In this document: piece after piece, positions 40,274 through 52,200 of the stretch
Position numbering within the stretch: the first letter of the stretch is position 1
Layout of the letters: each line of letters begins with the position of its first letter
Source: Gracilaria vermiculophylla
Taxonomy: Eukaryota; Rhodophyta; Florideophyceae; Gracilariales; Gracilariaceae
Length of the DNA stretch: 64,000 nt
Reading direction: 5' to 3'
Assembly (NCBI GenBank): GCA_019155205.2
Contig: JAHNZQ020003149.1
Location: 457,564-521,563, forward strand
The notes under the pieces: model-generated
What the model was told of the DNA's origin: nothing
The model's input: only the letters and a program-made list of their open reading frames with translations
Database searches by the model: none
Translations under genes and position numbers: made by a program

Positions 40274-43200
40274 ATCTTTGAGGGCAAAAGAAATTATTTA
40301 CTTATAACGTTAGATACAGAATGTTAGCCTTGGGTCCGAGCCTTCGAATGTTCTCGAGCCCGGCGTTAGATCTTCCACGTTGTTGAGAGGTGATGACTCA
40401 TAAATTACCATTCACGGCTGAGCATTGCGAGATAACCGATTTCGCTAATAAAAAAAAAACGAAATTAAGCGAGAATGATGGCAGTCTTTTTTCTCCATGG
40501 TCGACTTGCTTTTTCCGACGTATAGAGATTAATGTGTTCCGTTCATATTTTAGGTTGTTTTTCCACCCAAGATTATTACCAATCTCTCAAGCTATTAGTC
40601 GAAAAACAATTTCAATTCGAGATCGACCTGCCTTCCACGGACCGCGAGCAAGACAGACACAAAGTGCAGCACCTTGATCACGGATCCTGTTCTTAAAGCT
40701 TCACGTGGCCAGCTACGTTATTGTACCTCTTTTAGATTAGCTTCTCCCAGGAAGTTCAATGAAAAAGTCCAAAAAAACAAGTGAATCATGACTTGCCCCA
40801 CAAAAGTTTCTTTGTTGTGTGTGCATCAGAAACGCTTTTTAGCGAGATCTACAATATTTTCACAACTACAACCAAACATCTGCGGCAAAAAGAAAAAAAA
40901 TGCATGTAAACATAGTAATTCACACTGCTGATTAAACCAGTAAAACCTGTCAAGAAGTTTCGTTGAACAGGTGAAGCCATCCTGAACATTTCTTTAAGTA
41001 GATTATTCTATTTCAACGACATCATGAACTAGAGCTCTGATTGCCCTCAGCCAGGCCCGTACTTGTGCCTGCGGGGATCTCAGGGACCTCGAGTCATTTA
41101 CTCACCGGATTTGAAGCAAGTCAGTCATATTAGTCAGATGTTAATCACAATATCCAAGCCATTAAGATTTAAAGAATTTCAATAACGCAGATGCCATGCA
41201 ACATTTTAAACAAGTCAAAAATGGAGCCAGTTCTTGTTGTCGAACCGTTCTGTCACTGTCAAATATGATGCGCATGATCTCAGTGTGATATTTGCAAATA
41301 GCATTTCCTAACTGTTTTTCGAAATATTGAAGCATTTTGTTTATATCTGGTTTTCTTTTAAGTTGTATATGTCGCTTAATACAGAGGAAACGCCTTATTG
41401 CCGTTCCTCTCGTGAACTGACTTTTGTACTAGAGCACTACTCAATCAGTCAAAACTCATGCAGTTTTGAGCTCTGGCCGGTCAGTTTCGAGTACGGGCTT
41501 GGGTGCGAGCACTGTTTTTGTGAGTAGGCCTCTTGATTACGAATATCAACAAGTGCTGCGGTATTATTCTGGATAGTGTACTTCGGAACAGGGTATTTCC
41601 TACAGGTTGTGAAGGGTCATAAAAGATCGGTAAACTGCTGAGCCAACGCCCATGAAATGTGCCTCCCAATGATCATCGCAAATAGCCATTTAAAATATGA
41701 GCAGACGTAAATAACAGGGCCTTGACACGAAAAAGAGGACGCAGAGTCTTGGTGCCCAATGTGTTATTCCGTTGCCTCCGTTCCTCGTAGAACTCAACAT
41801 ACGAGCAAAAATCGTGATTTGCAGTTTTTCTCAGGTATTCTGAAGCGTGGCTCGAAAACAAAAGGAAAAAAACAATTCGTGAGTCTGCCGCCGTTGCCTT
41901 AACCTCGGAAGCAGAGTTTTGTCGTTATCTGCTGCCGAACAAACCCTTTTCGATAAGATGTCATAAAGCAAAGAACGGTAAGATAAATCGATGTCAGGTA
42001 TGACTAGAGAATGGGCATCAAAGTTCTAAGCCTTTCAACCGAATAAGAAATACATTGATATTGTAGACAGTCTTTTGTTTTTTTTTATCCATAGCAACAA
42101 AGCATAATCATGAAGATGAAGAAATGCACAGAGTAGAACTACATGGCGTGATCATCTTTTTCATTCCGTTTTTATTTGAGAACTTTAGGTTGTTGATTGA
42201 AAGTGATGAACGCCCATCGGTCCTACTGTTGATGCCTTTCTTACATTACAATATTCTAAAAACTTGTAAGTTAGGAGAAAGAAAACGTGTTGAACGGCTG
42301 TTAATTCGTATTTTGGGGCTGATCTACGAAGATGTGTGTGTTTTGTTGGCAGAAAAGTCTCGAACATCAAGTAGCACAATGAGTTCAAATCGAAGAACAC
42401 TTTTTTTAATCGAACAAAGACATTTTTGCATATAAACAAGAAAAGGGTGCATTCTTCCAGCATATGAAGTTTGCGGAGAGTATCCAGGCGATGTAGGTGG
42501 TGTACGAAGCGGGGAATTCTTTGGACATCTAGATCACGATGTACAAGCGCGAACCCTTTCCATGGGAGTCAGCTTCTCATTTTAAACGCTTTTTTTATAA
42601 TTTGTGCAACTGGTACCTGAACTGAAACTTATCGAGGTGAACACCTTTTCGAGACAGATACTCAAACTAAATAGCACCACCGAGATGTTTTTTTATTTCT
42701 GTTAGTTTGGAAACGATTCGTGATGTCCTGGCATCTTCTTTCTATTTTACATGCAAGTTCAATTCAAGATGCATCTCCGAAACTAAAACTTGCCTTTACT
42801 GCAAGCAGCAATAACAATTCTGTCGTTACTGATGTGCGCTGAAAAATATGGGCCAAAGAGGTATGACACCCAGAAACCCATCGGAACGAAATGCGAACGT
42901 ACTTACGTTAATTCGAAATCGTCCACAAAAACTCTCAATCTTGCAGAAGAGATCGAGCTATTTCTGAATGTTTTGGCTCAGTTTGTCAAAAGAAATGCTC
43001 TGCAGACTACTGCCAATATTTTTTCTATCCAGAAAGTTGTTCATCGATCCGGGACCTCGTCAAACATTGCTGATGTCGTGTGATGACTGGTATAGCCGCT
43101 GATATGCAGTGTCCCTGCCCTTTACTTTGTGCGCAACACACTGAATTATGCGGCCCGTCTCTTGGGTTGATTACCCACCAGCGGCGGTACCTCGGTAACA

Positions 43201-44085
43201 TGACTATGAATAAATGCGTTGTTTCGGGGCCTGCATATGGGCTTTGAACATAGAAGTACGTGTCATCCTTGACATGGACGCACCCTGAAAGGATATGCCG
43301 TTCAAAGCGACCCAGTGGGCTTTGGTTCCTCTGCACGGCGACCAGTTTCAGCCGATTTTCGTCCTAAATGTGACGGCTGACGTCAGCTTCGCACACTTGT
43401 GTAGCATTTACCAGAAAATCATACTCTTCTCAAGGAGACACAGCTTTTCTTCTCTGCTTTTGGACGGGATTTGTTCTGTTTTGCAACTTTGGTCTGCGGC
43501 TTTAGCCTCAAACCTTTTTGAATTCAAAACCAAAGCATTAAGCTTTCTCAATTTGTATTCATGGCCCGCGCAACCATCTCTTCCACGATGAGCTTGGGCG
43601 ATTCTGTCCTCACAGGAAACTCGTTTTCTTTTACGAGGTAAACCGATTTGGAAGGCCGCACCCGAATTGCTGCAGCTTGGGCTTGAGGCCTTCTCCGTGT
43701 AACAAAACAGAACACAAAAGCCGATGGCGAGCAACTAGCCCCGCGATAATCACGGAGAGGAACGGTCAAGCTCTCTCGTGTAAACATGTGTTGCATTTCA
43801 GTCTGGCTTTTCACACTATCAACTACCTAGTGCTTGCCTTTCAAATTTACTGAAAGCAGCGGATGGTCCCGGCCACAGACCCTTCCTGAGAACTTTGATC
43901 TTGACTTGAATGATTACAGTCTGAAGCAGTCAGTCAGCTCTTTGGGATCGAATTTCCAGGGTATAAATGACCTGCCCTGAGCTTAAATCCCTTCCATTGT
44001 TGGTACCGTCTCTATTCCCAAGGAATCAAGTTCATTGTGCCTCGTGAATTACGCAACCGGATATTGTTCATATCGAGAGAGGAAA
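40274..44085. other. AT-rich 3.8-kb region without a supportable gene
   Basis: Longest gene-free stretch of the window. Open frames are all short (about 60-108 codons), overlap on both strands and show no domain, and A/T runs are frequent (40449-40457, 42078-42087). I looked for tRNA boxes, snRNA-like words, LTRs and transposase motifs and saw none. It could be decayed mobile DNA or long regulatory or non-coding RNA sequence. The right end is the promoter of the four-TM gene. Confidence 0.5.
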
Positions 44086-44757
44086 ATGACAGAATTGAAT
44101 ATTAACAACCGTCGAGTTCGCAGCTGGGTTTATGGGTTGATTACCTTGTGCTCTCTTGTCGTCTTTGGAAATATTGCTGAAGTTTGCGACACATACAATT
44201 CTTGTCCCGTGCGTTTGCGAGGAATAATCACCATTGGCGTCTTGGGAACTATTCTAGGCCTGATCATGTGCGTTGCACTTCTCTGTGACGTGGAACCCGT
44301 TATCAAAGCCGAGGTCCTTTTTGCCTTCCTTTTGTTCATCCTGTATTCTATATGCGTTGGAGTGGTTTCATCAGTTAGAACTGGTGCAGGAATTGAAAAA
44401 AATTTCTCACTCGGAGGTCTCGGAGGTGATCAAGTTGCCGTAGTTACTGTTGGTGGTCTCGGCAACATTATTGCTGTTACTTTCGCATGGATAGCAGAAA
44501 TACTCGCGTTCATGGCCTTGCTTATGGTACTCACAAGCACTGACGGTCCTTTCCCTTTAAACAGTGGATCGAAGCCTACCAATAGTAAAATGGAAGACGT
44601 TGAACGTGGATTAGAAGATGTTGAGACTCCTGAGGTAGAGTACATGCAGAGGGTGGGTGATCCCAAAACTGATTCAGGCCCAGATTCAGATCAATCTCCG
44701 AATGGAATATCTGAGAACACAGAAGATATGAATCAGAAGAACACTGGGAAAGCTTAA
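44086..44757 (+). CDS. Four-transmembrane protein of unknown function
   Basis: 223 residues from the ATG at 44086; the frame opens earlier but only with a TTG. Four hydrophobic segments are seen at about residues 14-33, 46-67, 74-96 and 119-150 (the last is long and includes IIAVTFAWIAEILAFMALLM). An extracellular or luminal loop 1 has a Cys pair (CDTYNSC). A soluble acidic tail of about 70 residues follows, rich in Glu, Asp and Ser. The topology is like MARVEL/tetraspan proteins, with which it may or may not share ancestry. Function unknown. Confidence 0.6.
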   Translation: MTELNINNRRVRSWVYGLITLCSLVVFGNIAEVCDTYNSCPVRLRGIITIGVLGTILGLIMCVALLCDVEPVIKAEVLFAFLLFILYSICVGVVSSVRTGAGIEKNFSLGGLGGDQVAVVTVGGLGNIIAVTFAWIAEILAFMALLMVLTSTDGPFPLNSGSKPTNSKMEDVERGLEDVETPEVEYMQRVGDPKTDSGPDSDQSPNGISENTEDMNQKNTGKA

Positions 44758-45222
44758 GCGCCGATTGCGACAATCCAGTCTAAACAGCAACTGACGACAA
44801 TCTGGACAGGTGGGGAATGCAATATCCACGGTTGGAGACGGATTGGAACGATGTCGATGACCTTCTCATTTGCCGCAAGTTGTCGAGTTTTTCGCGATAT
44901 CTTCGATTTTCGAAATGCATCATGCTGAGAAAGGTGTCTCTACAGCTACAGTCTTCTCGAGTCATATAGATGCAGGTTGATTGGAAAAAGTCTCAAGTAT
45001 GGTAGGAGCAGCTGCACGACTTGATGAGAGAATTCGGAACGTCATGAGTCAAAAACTCCACTTCAACAATTTTGCCATGACCATTTTGAATGTACTTGAG
45101 GGTTTGCAGAACAGTGGAAACACTGTGTTCTTTCCTACGCTGAACCATAATCGGCGCTATCGCTGTCAAGGACATTATCTTTTCTCAAGATGCTGAATTT
45201 TCGAAAGCTGCTCTTGATCATT
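44758..45222. other. Convergent spacer
   Basis: 465 bases between the 3' ends of the four-TM gene and the pseudokinase gene. No feature recognised. Confidence 0.4.
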
Positions 45223-48200
45223 TCAAAGTTCGAGTTTATCCTCTATGTGCGAAGGGTAAATGTATGTAAAATCGACATCTTCACCATCCTTGAACCATTT
45301 TAACGCGACCCTCGCGTCTTTCTGCACTCCAAGTCCCTCGAAGTACATGTTACCGATCCACAAACTTGCTTCTTTTGAATCTTTTTCAGCAGCCAGCTTG
45401 TAGTGCTGCAACGCTCGTTCATAACTTTGCGGTACGCCTTTTCCTTGAAAGTAGCACATTCCTAAATCCAAGTTGGCCTCGTTACTCCCCATATCGACCG
45501 CCTTGCGGTATAGTCTAACGGCCTCTTCGGCATTCTCCTCGACTCCTCTTCCATCATAATGAGCTATCCCAAGCCAACGAATGGCTTCAGGAACTGTTGA
45601 CGCTTCACGATACATAGATATGGCCTTCATACAGTCAACAGAAACTCCTAATCCAAGATAATACAGTGTTGCCATCTCTATTCGGGCAACTAGGTTTCCC
45701 CTTTGAGCGGACTCCCGGTACAACTCCATGGCTTTTAGAAAATCTTTGGGAACACCTTGACCATACATATAACAATCACCAAGGTTACATTGTGCTTCAA
45801 GACTCCCATACTTGATAGCTTCACGGTAGTACTGTACAGCCATATTATAATCCTTTTTGGGCCCTTGGTTGTAAATAACTCCTAGATTATTCAAAGCCAC
45901 TTCGTCATTTTCAGCAGCTGCTTTCTTGTAGTAGGATATGGCGGTTCGTTTGTTTTTGCGAACCCCAGTTCCTTTATCGTAGCAAATCGCTATGTTCGTA
46001 TTTGCAACAGCTTCGCCCATTTGAGCTGCTTTTTTGTACAAACGTATGGCCTCCGTAATGTTTGTGGGGACTCCATGGCCTTCTTCGTAGCAAATTCCAA
46101 GCAAACGTATGGCTTCGGAATCATTCCATGCTGCCGCTTTTCGAAAAAACTTCACGGCCTCTTCCGGATTCTTTTCGGTCCCCCAACCGTTCAGCAAGTG
46201 TTCGCCACAAAATCGATAAGCATCAACATACTCCTGTTCCGCAGCTTTCTTCAACAGCTGATAGGCTTTTGATAAATCTCCCTTCATGTCAATAAGTATA
46301 TCCAGTGCTTCGCGAAATTCATTCTGACCCTTCGCGCAATCTTCCGGGCCATTATCAGAGTTATCATCATCTCGCTCTTCCTCCGAGACGATCCCAAATA
46401 TCATTGGATCTTGGTCATGTGGCAGTGTGACTTGGGCCTTCTGATTCTCCTCTACATCCCATTCATCGTCCTGTTCATGAATCAGACGGGCGCGTCGTCG
46501 ACGAGGCGGAGGAGAAATAGAAACATCTCGTCCCCGCTTTTTTCCAATAAACTTTACCTCGTTGCTTTCCTCGTTGCTTTCCTCGTCTACATTCGGATCT
46601 ACAACGACGGGGCTCACACCATCGCCACTAGAGTCAAGGACTACGTCGTCAACATCCTCGTATAGACCTTGATCAGGCAGCTCTTGTTGCGGCTGCAGCC
46701 CTGCTCTGTCCAAAGCCGCCTGGAAAAGGTCAGACAGTGTCTGTGAGTCAATTCTGCGAACTGGATCTTCCGCTAGGCATCGAGAGACAATCTCACGCAA
46801 ATTTGTATCACAGATGCACGCACACCACTTCTCAACATTCTCAAACAACGTCCGGTTCACAATTAATCGTATGATGGCCTCCTCCGATGGATTGTGTAGA
46901 AGATGTGGCCCTTCGATTAACAAGTAGCATGCAACCATACCAAAGCTCCATATGTCTCCCGTATAGTATTGGTGGCCATGGCTAATGAGTTCTGGAGCGA
47001 AATACAAGAGGTTCTTGGTACATCTTGTTTTTTGTTGAGTCGACAGAACAGCGCGAGTGAGGAAGGTGGTCACATCGAGCTTTGCGTTGCCATAAATGCG
47101 GTCACCATGAATGCGTAGCAAAACGTTCTGTGGCAAAATACGCCCATGGTACACTTTTGCTCGATGGAGATAACAGATTGCGTTGGCGACGTCTCGCAGG
47201 ATTCTGATGCGAGTACGAATTGGTCTCAAGCATGATTCTTGGCGCGCTTGGTGCAGGTCATGGGTCATAAGCTCTGTGGCCATAAGGGCGACTGGAGCGG
47301 TGGGCATGTCAAGCACGTGGTGGATCTTCTCATGAGATCCTTTGACGGTGAAGGGCCAGTTGACGCCATAGAACGTGGGAAGACACGGGTGAGAAAAGGA
47401 CTGGAGTCGTAGGGATTCTTGGATAAAATAAAGATAACGCAGTCTTGAACAAAATGAAAGGTGTAGCGCCTTGAGCGCCACGGTGGTGGTCCAAAGCGGC
47501 GCTGGGCCGTGGCGCATGGAGAAGGCAGCTTTGTAAACTGTGGTGTGCGGAGACCTGCCTATCTCGTGAGGCAATGAAAAGGACTGCTTTGGAAAGGTGG
47601 TGATGCGAATTCGATCAGCACTTAGCTTGTTGGTGTGCAGCACGGTCTGCAAACAGTCACGTATGGTGTCCTTCTCATTTTCGGGAAGTGGACAATCATC
47701 AATGCGGTCTTTATACGTCTGTACGCTGTGAAGAATTGTTTCTAAGCGCTCGGTGGTCGGCGAGGCGTACATGTGGTCGGTTGACGGAACGCTAGACAAG
47801 ATAGCGGTGGCATCGATTGCGTAACGCATGGCAATGCCTAAACTGGAGGTGGAGAGAGGGAGTTTAACAAGGTAGTCCAGAGTCTCGTACAAGGCCGGCA
47901 GCGAGAGGAGCACGCGCTTGAGATCCGATAGAGAGGCGTTTTGACACGACACGCCGCTGAGGCACTCCATGACACTGTTTATCTTTGCGGCAACCATGTG
48001 GGAGGGCTGAAAGGCGGTGGTGAACCCCTTGGCGTCCACGTCGCGCTGTAGCGTCAAAGCGGACGCGTGCAGTTCGGTGAGGCGCGTGCGCACCTCGAGG
48101 CGGTCCGTGTCGTTTCGCAGCAGGGCGTGGACGTCCTCGGCAAAATCGATAATGCAGCGCATCTCGGCGTGGTGATGCTCGGCGGCAAAGGTAGTTATGT

Positions 48201-48546
48201 GGCTGAGGTGCGTGAGCGGGTTGAGAATGGATCGCAAAGCCAGCTCGAGCAGGGAGTGCGTGGGGGCGGATTCGATGGCGCTGTGCAGGGCGTCGACGAC
48301 GCGCTGGCGGGACGGCGGCGGAGGCATGTGGGCGGGGCTGGTGGAGGGGGAGGAAGGCAGGCGGGGAGACGCACGGCGCGGCGGAGCGTCGCAGAAGGCG
48401 GCGCGCGCTCGCCGCCTCGCGAAGGGAACATGGTCGCTGAGCGGGGCGGAATGCGCAGGTGGTGTGTCCATGGCGTGTGCGGCGCACGCTGTGATAGGCG
48501 CAGGAGTGCGGCTGCACGAATCATTCGGCGCTGCCGGGGCTTCCAT
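45223..48546 (-). CDS. Predicted pseudokinase fused to Sel1 repeats
   Basis: 1107 residues from the ATG at 48546. The N-terminal 300 residues are Pro/Ala-rich then helical. A protein-kinase fold runs over about residues 325-620: a degenerate glycine loop (IGRSPHTTVYKAAF), the ATP-lysine strand VALKALHL (Lys359), then YHGRILPQNVLL where HRDLKPxN should be. There catalytic Asp is Arg469 and the Lys is Leu471. The DFG motif reads DVT at 491-493, while an APE-like APEL and DIWSFG are kept. An acidic linker with a basic signal (KKRGRDVSI; PPPRRRRAR) follows, then nine Sel1 repeats at about 770-1090, for example AIRLLGICYEEGHGVPTN. Loss of the catalytic Asp predicts a scaffold rather than an enzyme. 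Partners unknown. Confidence 0.85.
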   Translation of the reverse strand: MEAPAAPNDSCSRTPAPITACAAHAMDTPPAHSAPLSDHVPFARRRARAAFCDAPPRRASPRLPSSPSTSPAHMPPPPSRQRVVDALHSAIESAPTHSLLELALRSILNPLTHLSHITTFAAEHHHAEMRCIIDFAEDVHALLRNDTDRLEVRTRLTELHASALTLQRDVDAKGFTTAFQPSHMVAAKINSVMECLSGVSCQNASLSDLKRVLLSLPALYETLDYLVKLPLSTSSLGIAMRYAIDATAILSSVPSTDHMYASPTTERLETILHSVQTYKDRIDDCPLPENEKDTIRDCLQTVLHTNKLSADRIRITTFPKQSFSLPHEIGRSPHTTVYKAAFSMRHGPAPLWTTTVALKALHLSFCSRLRYLYFIQESLRLQSFSHPCLPTFYGVNWPFTVKGSHEKIHHVLDMPTAPVALMATELMTHDLHQARQESCLRPIRTRIRILRDVANAICYLHRAKVYHGRILPQNVLLRIHGDRIYGNAKLDVTTFLTRAVLSTQQKTRCTKNLLYFAPELISHGHQYYTGDIWSFGMVACYLLIEGPHLLHNPSEEAIIRLIVNRTLFENVEKWCACICDTNLREIVSRCLAEDPVRRIDSQTLSDLFQAALDRAGLQPQQELPDQGLYEDVDDVVLDSSGDGVSPVVVDPNVDEESNEESNEVKFIGKKRGRDVSISPPPRRRRARLIHEQDDEWDVEENQKAQVTLPHDQDPMIFGIVSEEERDDDNSDNGPEDCAKGQNEFREALDILIDMKGDLSKAYQLLKKAAEQEYVDAYRFCGEHLLNGWGTEKNPEEAVKFFRKAAAWNDSEAIRLLGICYEEGHGVPTNITEAIRLYKKAAQMGEAVANTNIAICYDKGTGVRKNKRTAISYYKKAAAENDEVALNNLGVIYNQGPKKDYNMAVQYYREAIKYGSLEAQCNLGDCYMYGQGVPKDFLKAMELYRESAQRGNLVARIEMATLYYLGLGVSVDCMKAISMYREASTVPEAIRWLGIAHYDGRGVEENAEEAVRLYRKAVDMGSNEANLDLGMCYFQGKGVPQSYERALQHYKLAAEKDSKEASLWIGNMYFEGLGVQKDARVALKWFKDGEDVDFTYIYPSHIEDKLEL

Positions 48547-49272
48547 TGGGGCGTGGCGGCAGGGCGGACAGCGCGGCGCGCGCGCAAGACCCCGCGCCTG
48601 GTCGCGCAGCGCCAGTTCGCATGTCGGCACAGATCGGGCGCTGGTGCGCCTGCCGTGGCCCCGAAAAATGGGCCCGAAACGGTCGCCCACCGTTGGCGCC
48701 CTGCGCCCTGCGCCCTGCGCCTTGCGCCCTGCCCGCTGTCACGGGCGCTCCAGGAGCAGCGCAAGCGCCGTGCGGAAACACTGCGCGCCGCTCAAACTAG
48801 CGCTCGACTGTTTGGCCGTGCAGAGTACTGTGTAGGAACAGCGATCGACCAGGGCGTGTGTCGGTAATGCTAGTCGGGCCTTTGCGCAGACCAGTGCCCG
48901 AGTGCCCGATCGACTGCGGCTGGGCGGGTTTTACAGGGGTAAGGTACCAAGGTTAACCCTTACCGCGCCCGTTGAACACACAACCCGTGGGCATCTACGT
49001 TACGCTTGCTTATACGAGTTCGTTACCCGACGACATGGCGGCAATCGCAGCGACTTGTGCGGGGAATTGTGGCCAATTCTATTTGCGTTCATTTAATTGC
49101 TCGACGAGCCGCAAATTCGCCGCAGTCACGTGCAGAGTGACCCGCTGTGCCTCTGCCTTGTCACGTATTCGCACCTGATCCCGTCACACCCCGCCGCCGC
49201 CCGCCGTTCCGCGCACGTCGCTTCGCGCTGCATTTCGGCCGCCGAGGCCACAGTCGCGTCTCTGCGGCACAA
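48547..49272. promoter_or_regulatory. Divergent promoter region of the pseudokinase and BMS1 genes
   Basis: 726 GC-richer bases between head-to-head starts. A short C-rich duplication CTGCGCCCTGCGCCCTGCGCC (about 48700-48735) is visible. Both reading frames remain open without ATG for some distance, so the exact starts depend on the first ATG rule. Confidence 0.45.
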
Positions 49273-52200
49273 ATGGAAGCGGGGTCGGTGCCACAGCAAA
49301 AGGCGCACCGCGCGTCGCGCACGAAGAGCAGCAAGAAAAAGGCCAAGTCCCCAGGAACTGGCGGCAAGAAGCAGGCCGTAGCCAAACCCGGGGCGCTTGC
49401 CAGGCGCATCCGCCTCGCGGCAGACCGCTCCGAAAAGCGCGCCTTCAATCCTGCCTTACCCGTCGATCGCACCGGCGGAGATGCTGCGCCTCGAGTCATT
49501 ACCGTCGTCGGCCCACAGGGCGTGGGGAAGAGCACCATAATCCGCAACCTTGTCAAGCACTACTCGAAGCGAAATATTCCTTCTATAACCGGCCCTATCA
49601 CCATTGTTGCTGGTCACCGCAAGCGAATCACCTTTGTCGAGGTCGGCCCAGACCTTAGTTCCATGATTGATGCTGCCAAGGTTGCGGATCTTGTGCTCCT
49701 CGTCATTGACGCCAGCTTTGGCTTTGAGATGGAAACTTTTGAGTTTCTAAACATTGCGGCCACTCATGGTATGCCTAAGATGATGGCCGTTCTAACACAT
49801 CTCGATAAGCTCCGCGACGGAAAGCAAGTGCGAAACGCGAAAAAGTCCTTCAAAGACCGAATTTGGGCAGAGCTCTACGACGGCGCTAAAGTCTTTTACC
49901 TTTCCGGCATAACAACAGGTGGAGAATATTTGAAACGCGAGATCTTAAACCTTGCGCGCTTCATATCAGTAACCAAATACCCCAACATCAGATGGCGATC
50001 GGACCATCCCTATGTTTTAGCTGATCGAATTGAAGACATCTCACCGAAAAGTCTGCCGGACTCGGCTAATCGTACCGTGGCCGCCTATGGCTATGTGCGA
50101 GGGATGCCTTTGCGGACAGCTGCAGGCATGTGGCGATTACATCTTGCCGGTGTCGGTGATTTATCCGCTCAGAATCTTGAGCTTCTTCCTGATCCTTGTC
50201 CTGCAGCCAATCTAAAAACCGGCCAAACAACGAAAGAGAATACCCCTCAGGATGGAAAATCAAGGCGAAAGATTTCCCAAAAGGAGAGGATGGTGTACGC
50301 ACCTATGGCTCCTGAAATTGACGGTATTGCATTTGACAGAGATGCCGTCTACATCAACTTAGCCCCCGACGATGTTCGCTTTTCTGATAAATCAGCATTG
50401 GTCACCGAGGATGGCAATTTGCTTGGTACTGATGCAGAAGGGGAGGAATCTTCTGATGGTGAAGGCGAGAAAATGATTAAGCGTTTGCAAAAGGTGGATG
50501 CGGCTGCAGTTGATGAGAAATTGAGGAATGCGACTTTGCAGCTTGTGAAGGGCGGAAAAGAATTTGTGTCGGGCCACATTGACGACATGCGAATGAGGCG
50601 TCCTGCCAACTTCTCCACGGATGCTAATGATCGTTCAACCCCCAACGGTGAAAGCCATCAAGCAGCGACGAAAGGGGATAAGGGAGAAACTGGACGCAAA
50701 TATGATAGTGACAGCGACAGCAATAGCGGCAGCAGTAGTGAAAACGAAAGTGATTACGAGAGTGACAATGACTCTGATGGTAACGAAAATCATAACAGTA
50801 CGGACTTGCGTGTACGGGAAAAAGCACCTGTTGACCATGAAGATCAAGGTCATCGAGAACCAGAAAGCGACAACGAATCAGACGATGTTTCCGTGTCGAG
50901 CAATTCGACACTTGAAGAATTTGGAACTGCAGAAGACAACGATGAAGACATTTCCGCAAGACGATGGAAAGACTTAACTCTAAAGAAAGCTGAAATGAAT
51001 CTTAAGAACGGTGTTTCTCCGTCGAAAGCGCTGGAAAAGTACATTTACGGTGAAAATGCCGGAGACCTTGAGACTGAGAATCGGGATGTTGGTTCTGATG
51101 AAGACCCTGATAATGAAAAAGAAGATGAAGAATTTTTCAGACCTCGCAATCGACAAAAGGGGGATGGCTACAATACGATGTTTCCCACTTCGGTATTGGA
51201 CGATTTTACGAGACTAATGCCGCAGGCAACACGAAATTGGGTAGCAGATGAACTCGCATGCGCAAATCTGCGCCAGAAACGGTTTGGAACTGGACAACGT
51301 CAATTGAATGGTTCGGCGACGCCTCAAGAGAAAGATCACGATAATGAAGATGTCGATGGAGATTTTGAAGACCTAGAAACAGGCGAGAATCATGTTGGAA
51401 AAACCCTTCGTGGTGAAAAGTCTCAGGATGAAGAAGATGAGCAAAGCTATATGGAGACCATTAAAGAAACGAAGATCCAGAAAAAGAAACAGTTTGACAA
51501 GGATTGGGACACAAGAGATGTGCAAGATAACGGCTCTGATACTGAAGAGCCAGTAAATTCTATAAAGGAGGGTCGCCCAAGTTTGAAGTCCCGCAAGGCT
51601 GCCCGAGATGCTGAAATGCGTACGCCAGATCCGAGGAAGCTAGAACGAGAGAGATTCGAAAGGTTGAGAAACCAAGAATTTGGAGAACTTGACCCTGAAT
51701 CACGCATCATTCTAGAAGGTATCGTTCCAGGGCAATACGTGCGAATGGAGCTCCAGGATGTTCCAGTTGAGTTTGTCAAGTTTTTCGACCCAAACTGCCC
51801 AGTCGTGCTTGGTGGGTTGAAATCTTCCGATGACGAAGGGAAGACATATGTCAGAGCTCGAATTCGCCGTCACCGTTTTAAGAGAGGAGTACTCAAGTCA
51901 ACTGACCCTATTGTCATGAGCGTTGGGTGGCGTCGGTTTCAAACTATTCCCATTTACGACATTGAAGATCAAGGGGGAAGGCGAAGGTATTTGAAGTATA
52001 CTCCTGAGTTTCTGCACTGCAACGCTACATTTTGGGCACCAAGTGTAGCTCCCGGAGCTGGTGTGATTATATGCCAAACGCTTGGAAGGGAGCGAACAAG
52101 TTTTCGCATTGCTGGAACCGGGGTTGTCACTGAACTGGAAACGATTTGTAGGGTTGTGAAGAAACTGAAGTTAATAGGTGAACCAGTCAAAGTTCATAAG

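Noticed and set aside
42790..43591. Plus-strand frames of about 97-98 codons in the AT-rich block
   Set aside because: No domain, no Kozak-like or splice context, and opposite-strand frames of similar length overlap them.
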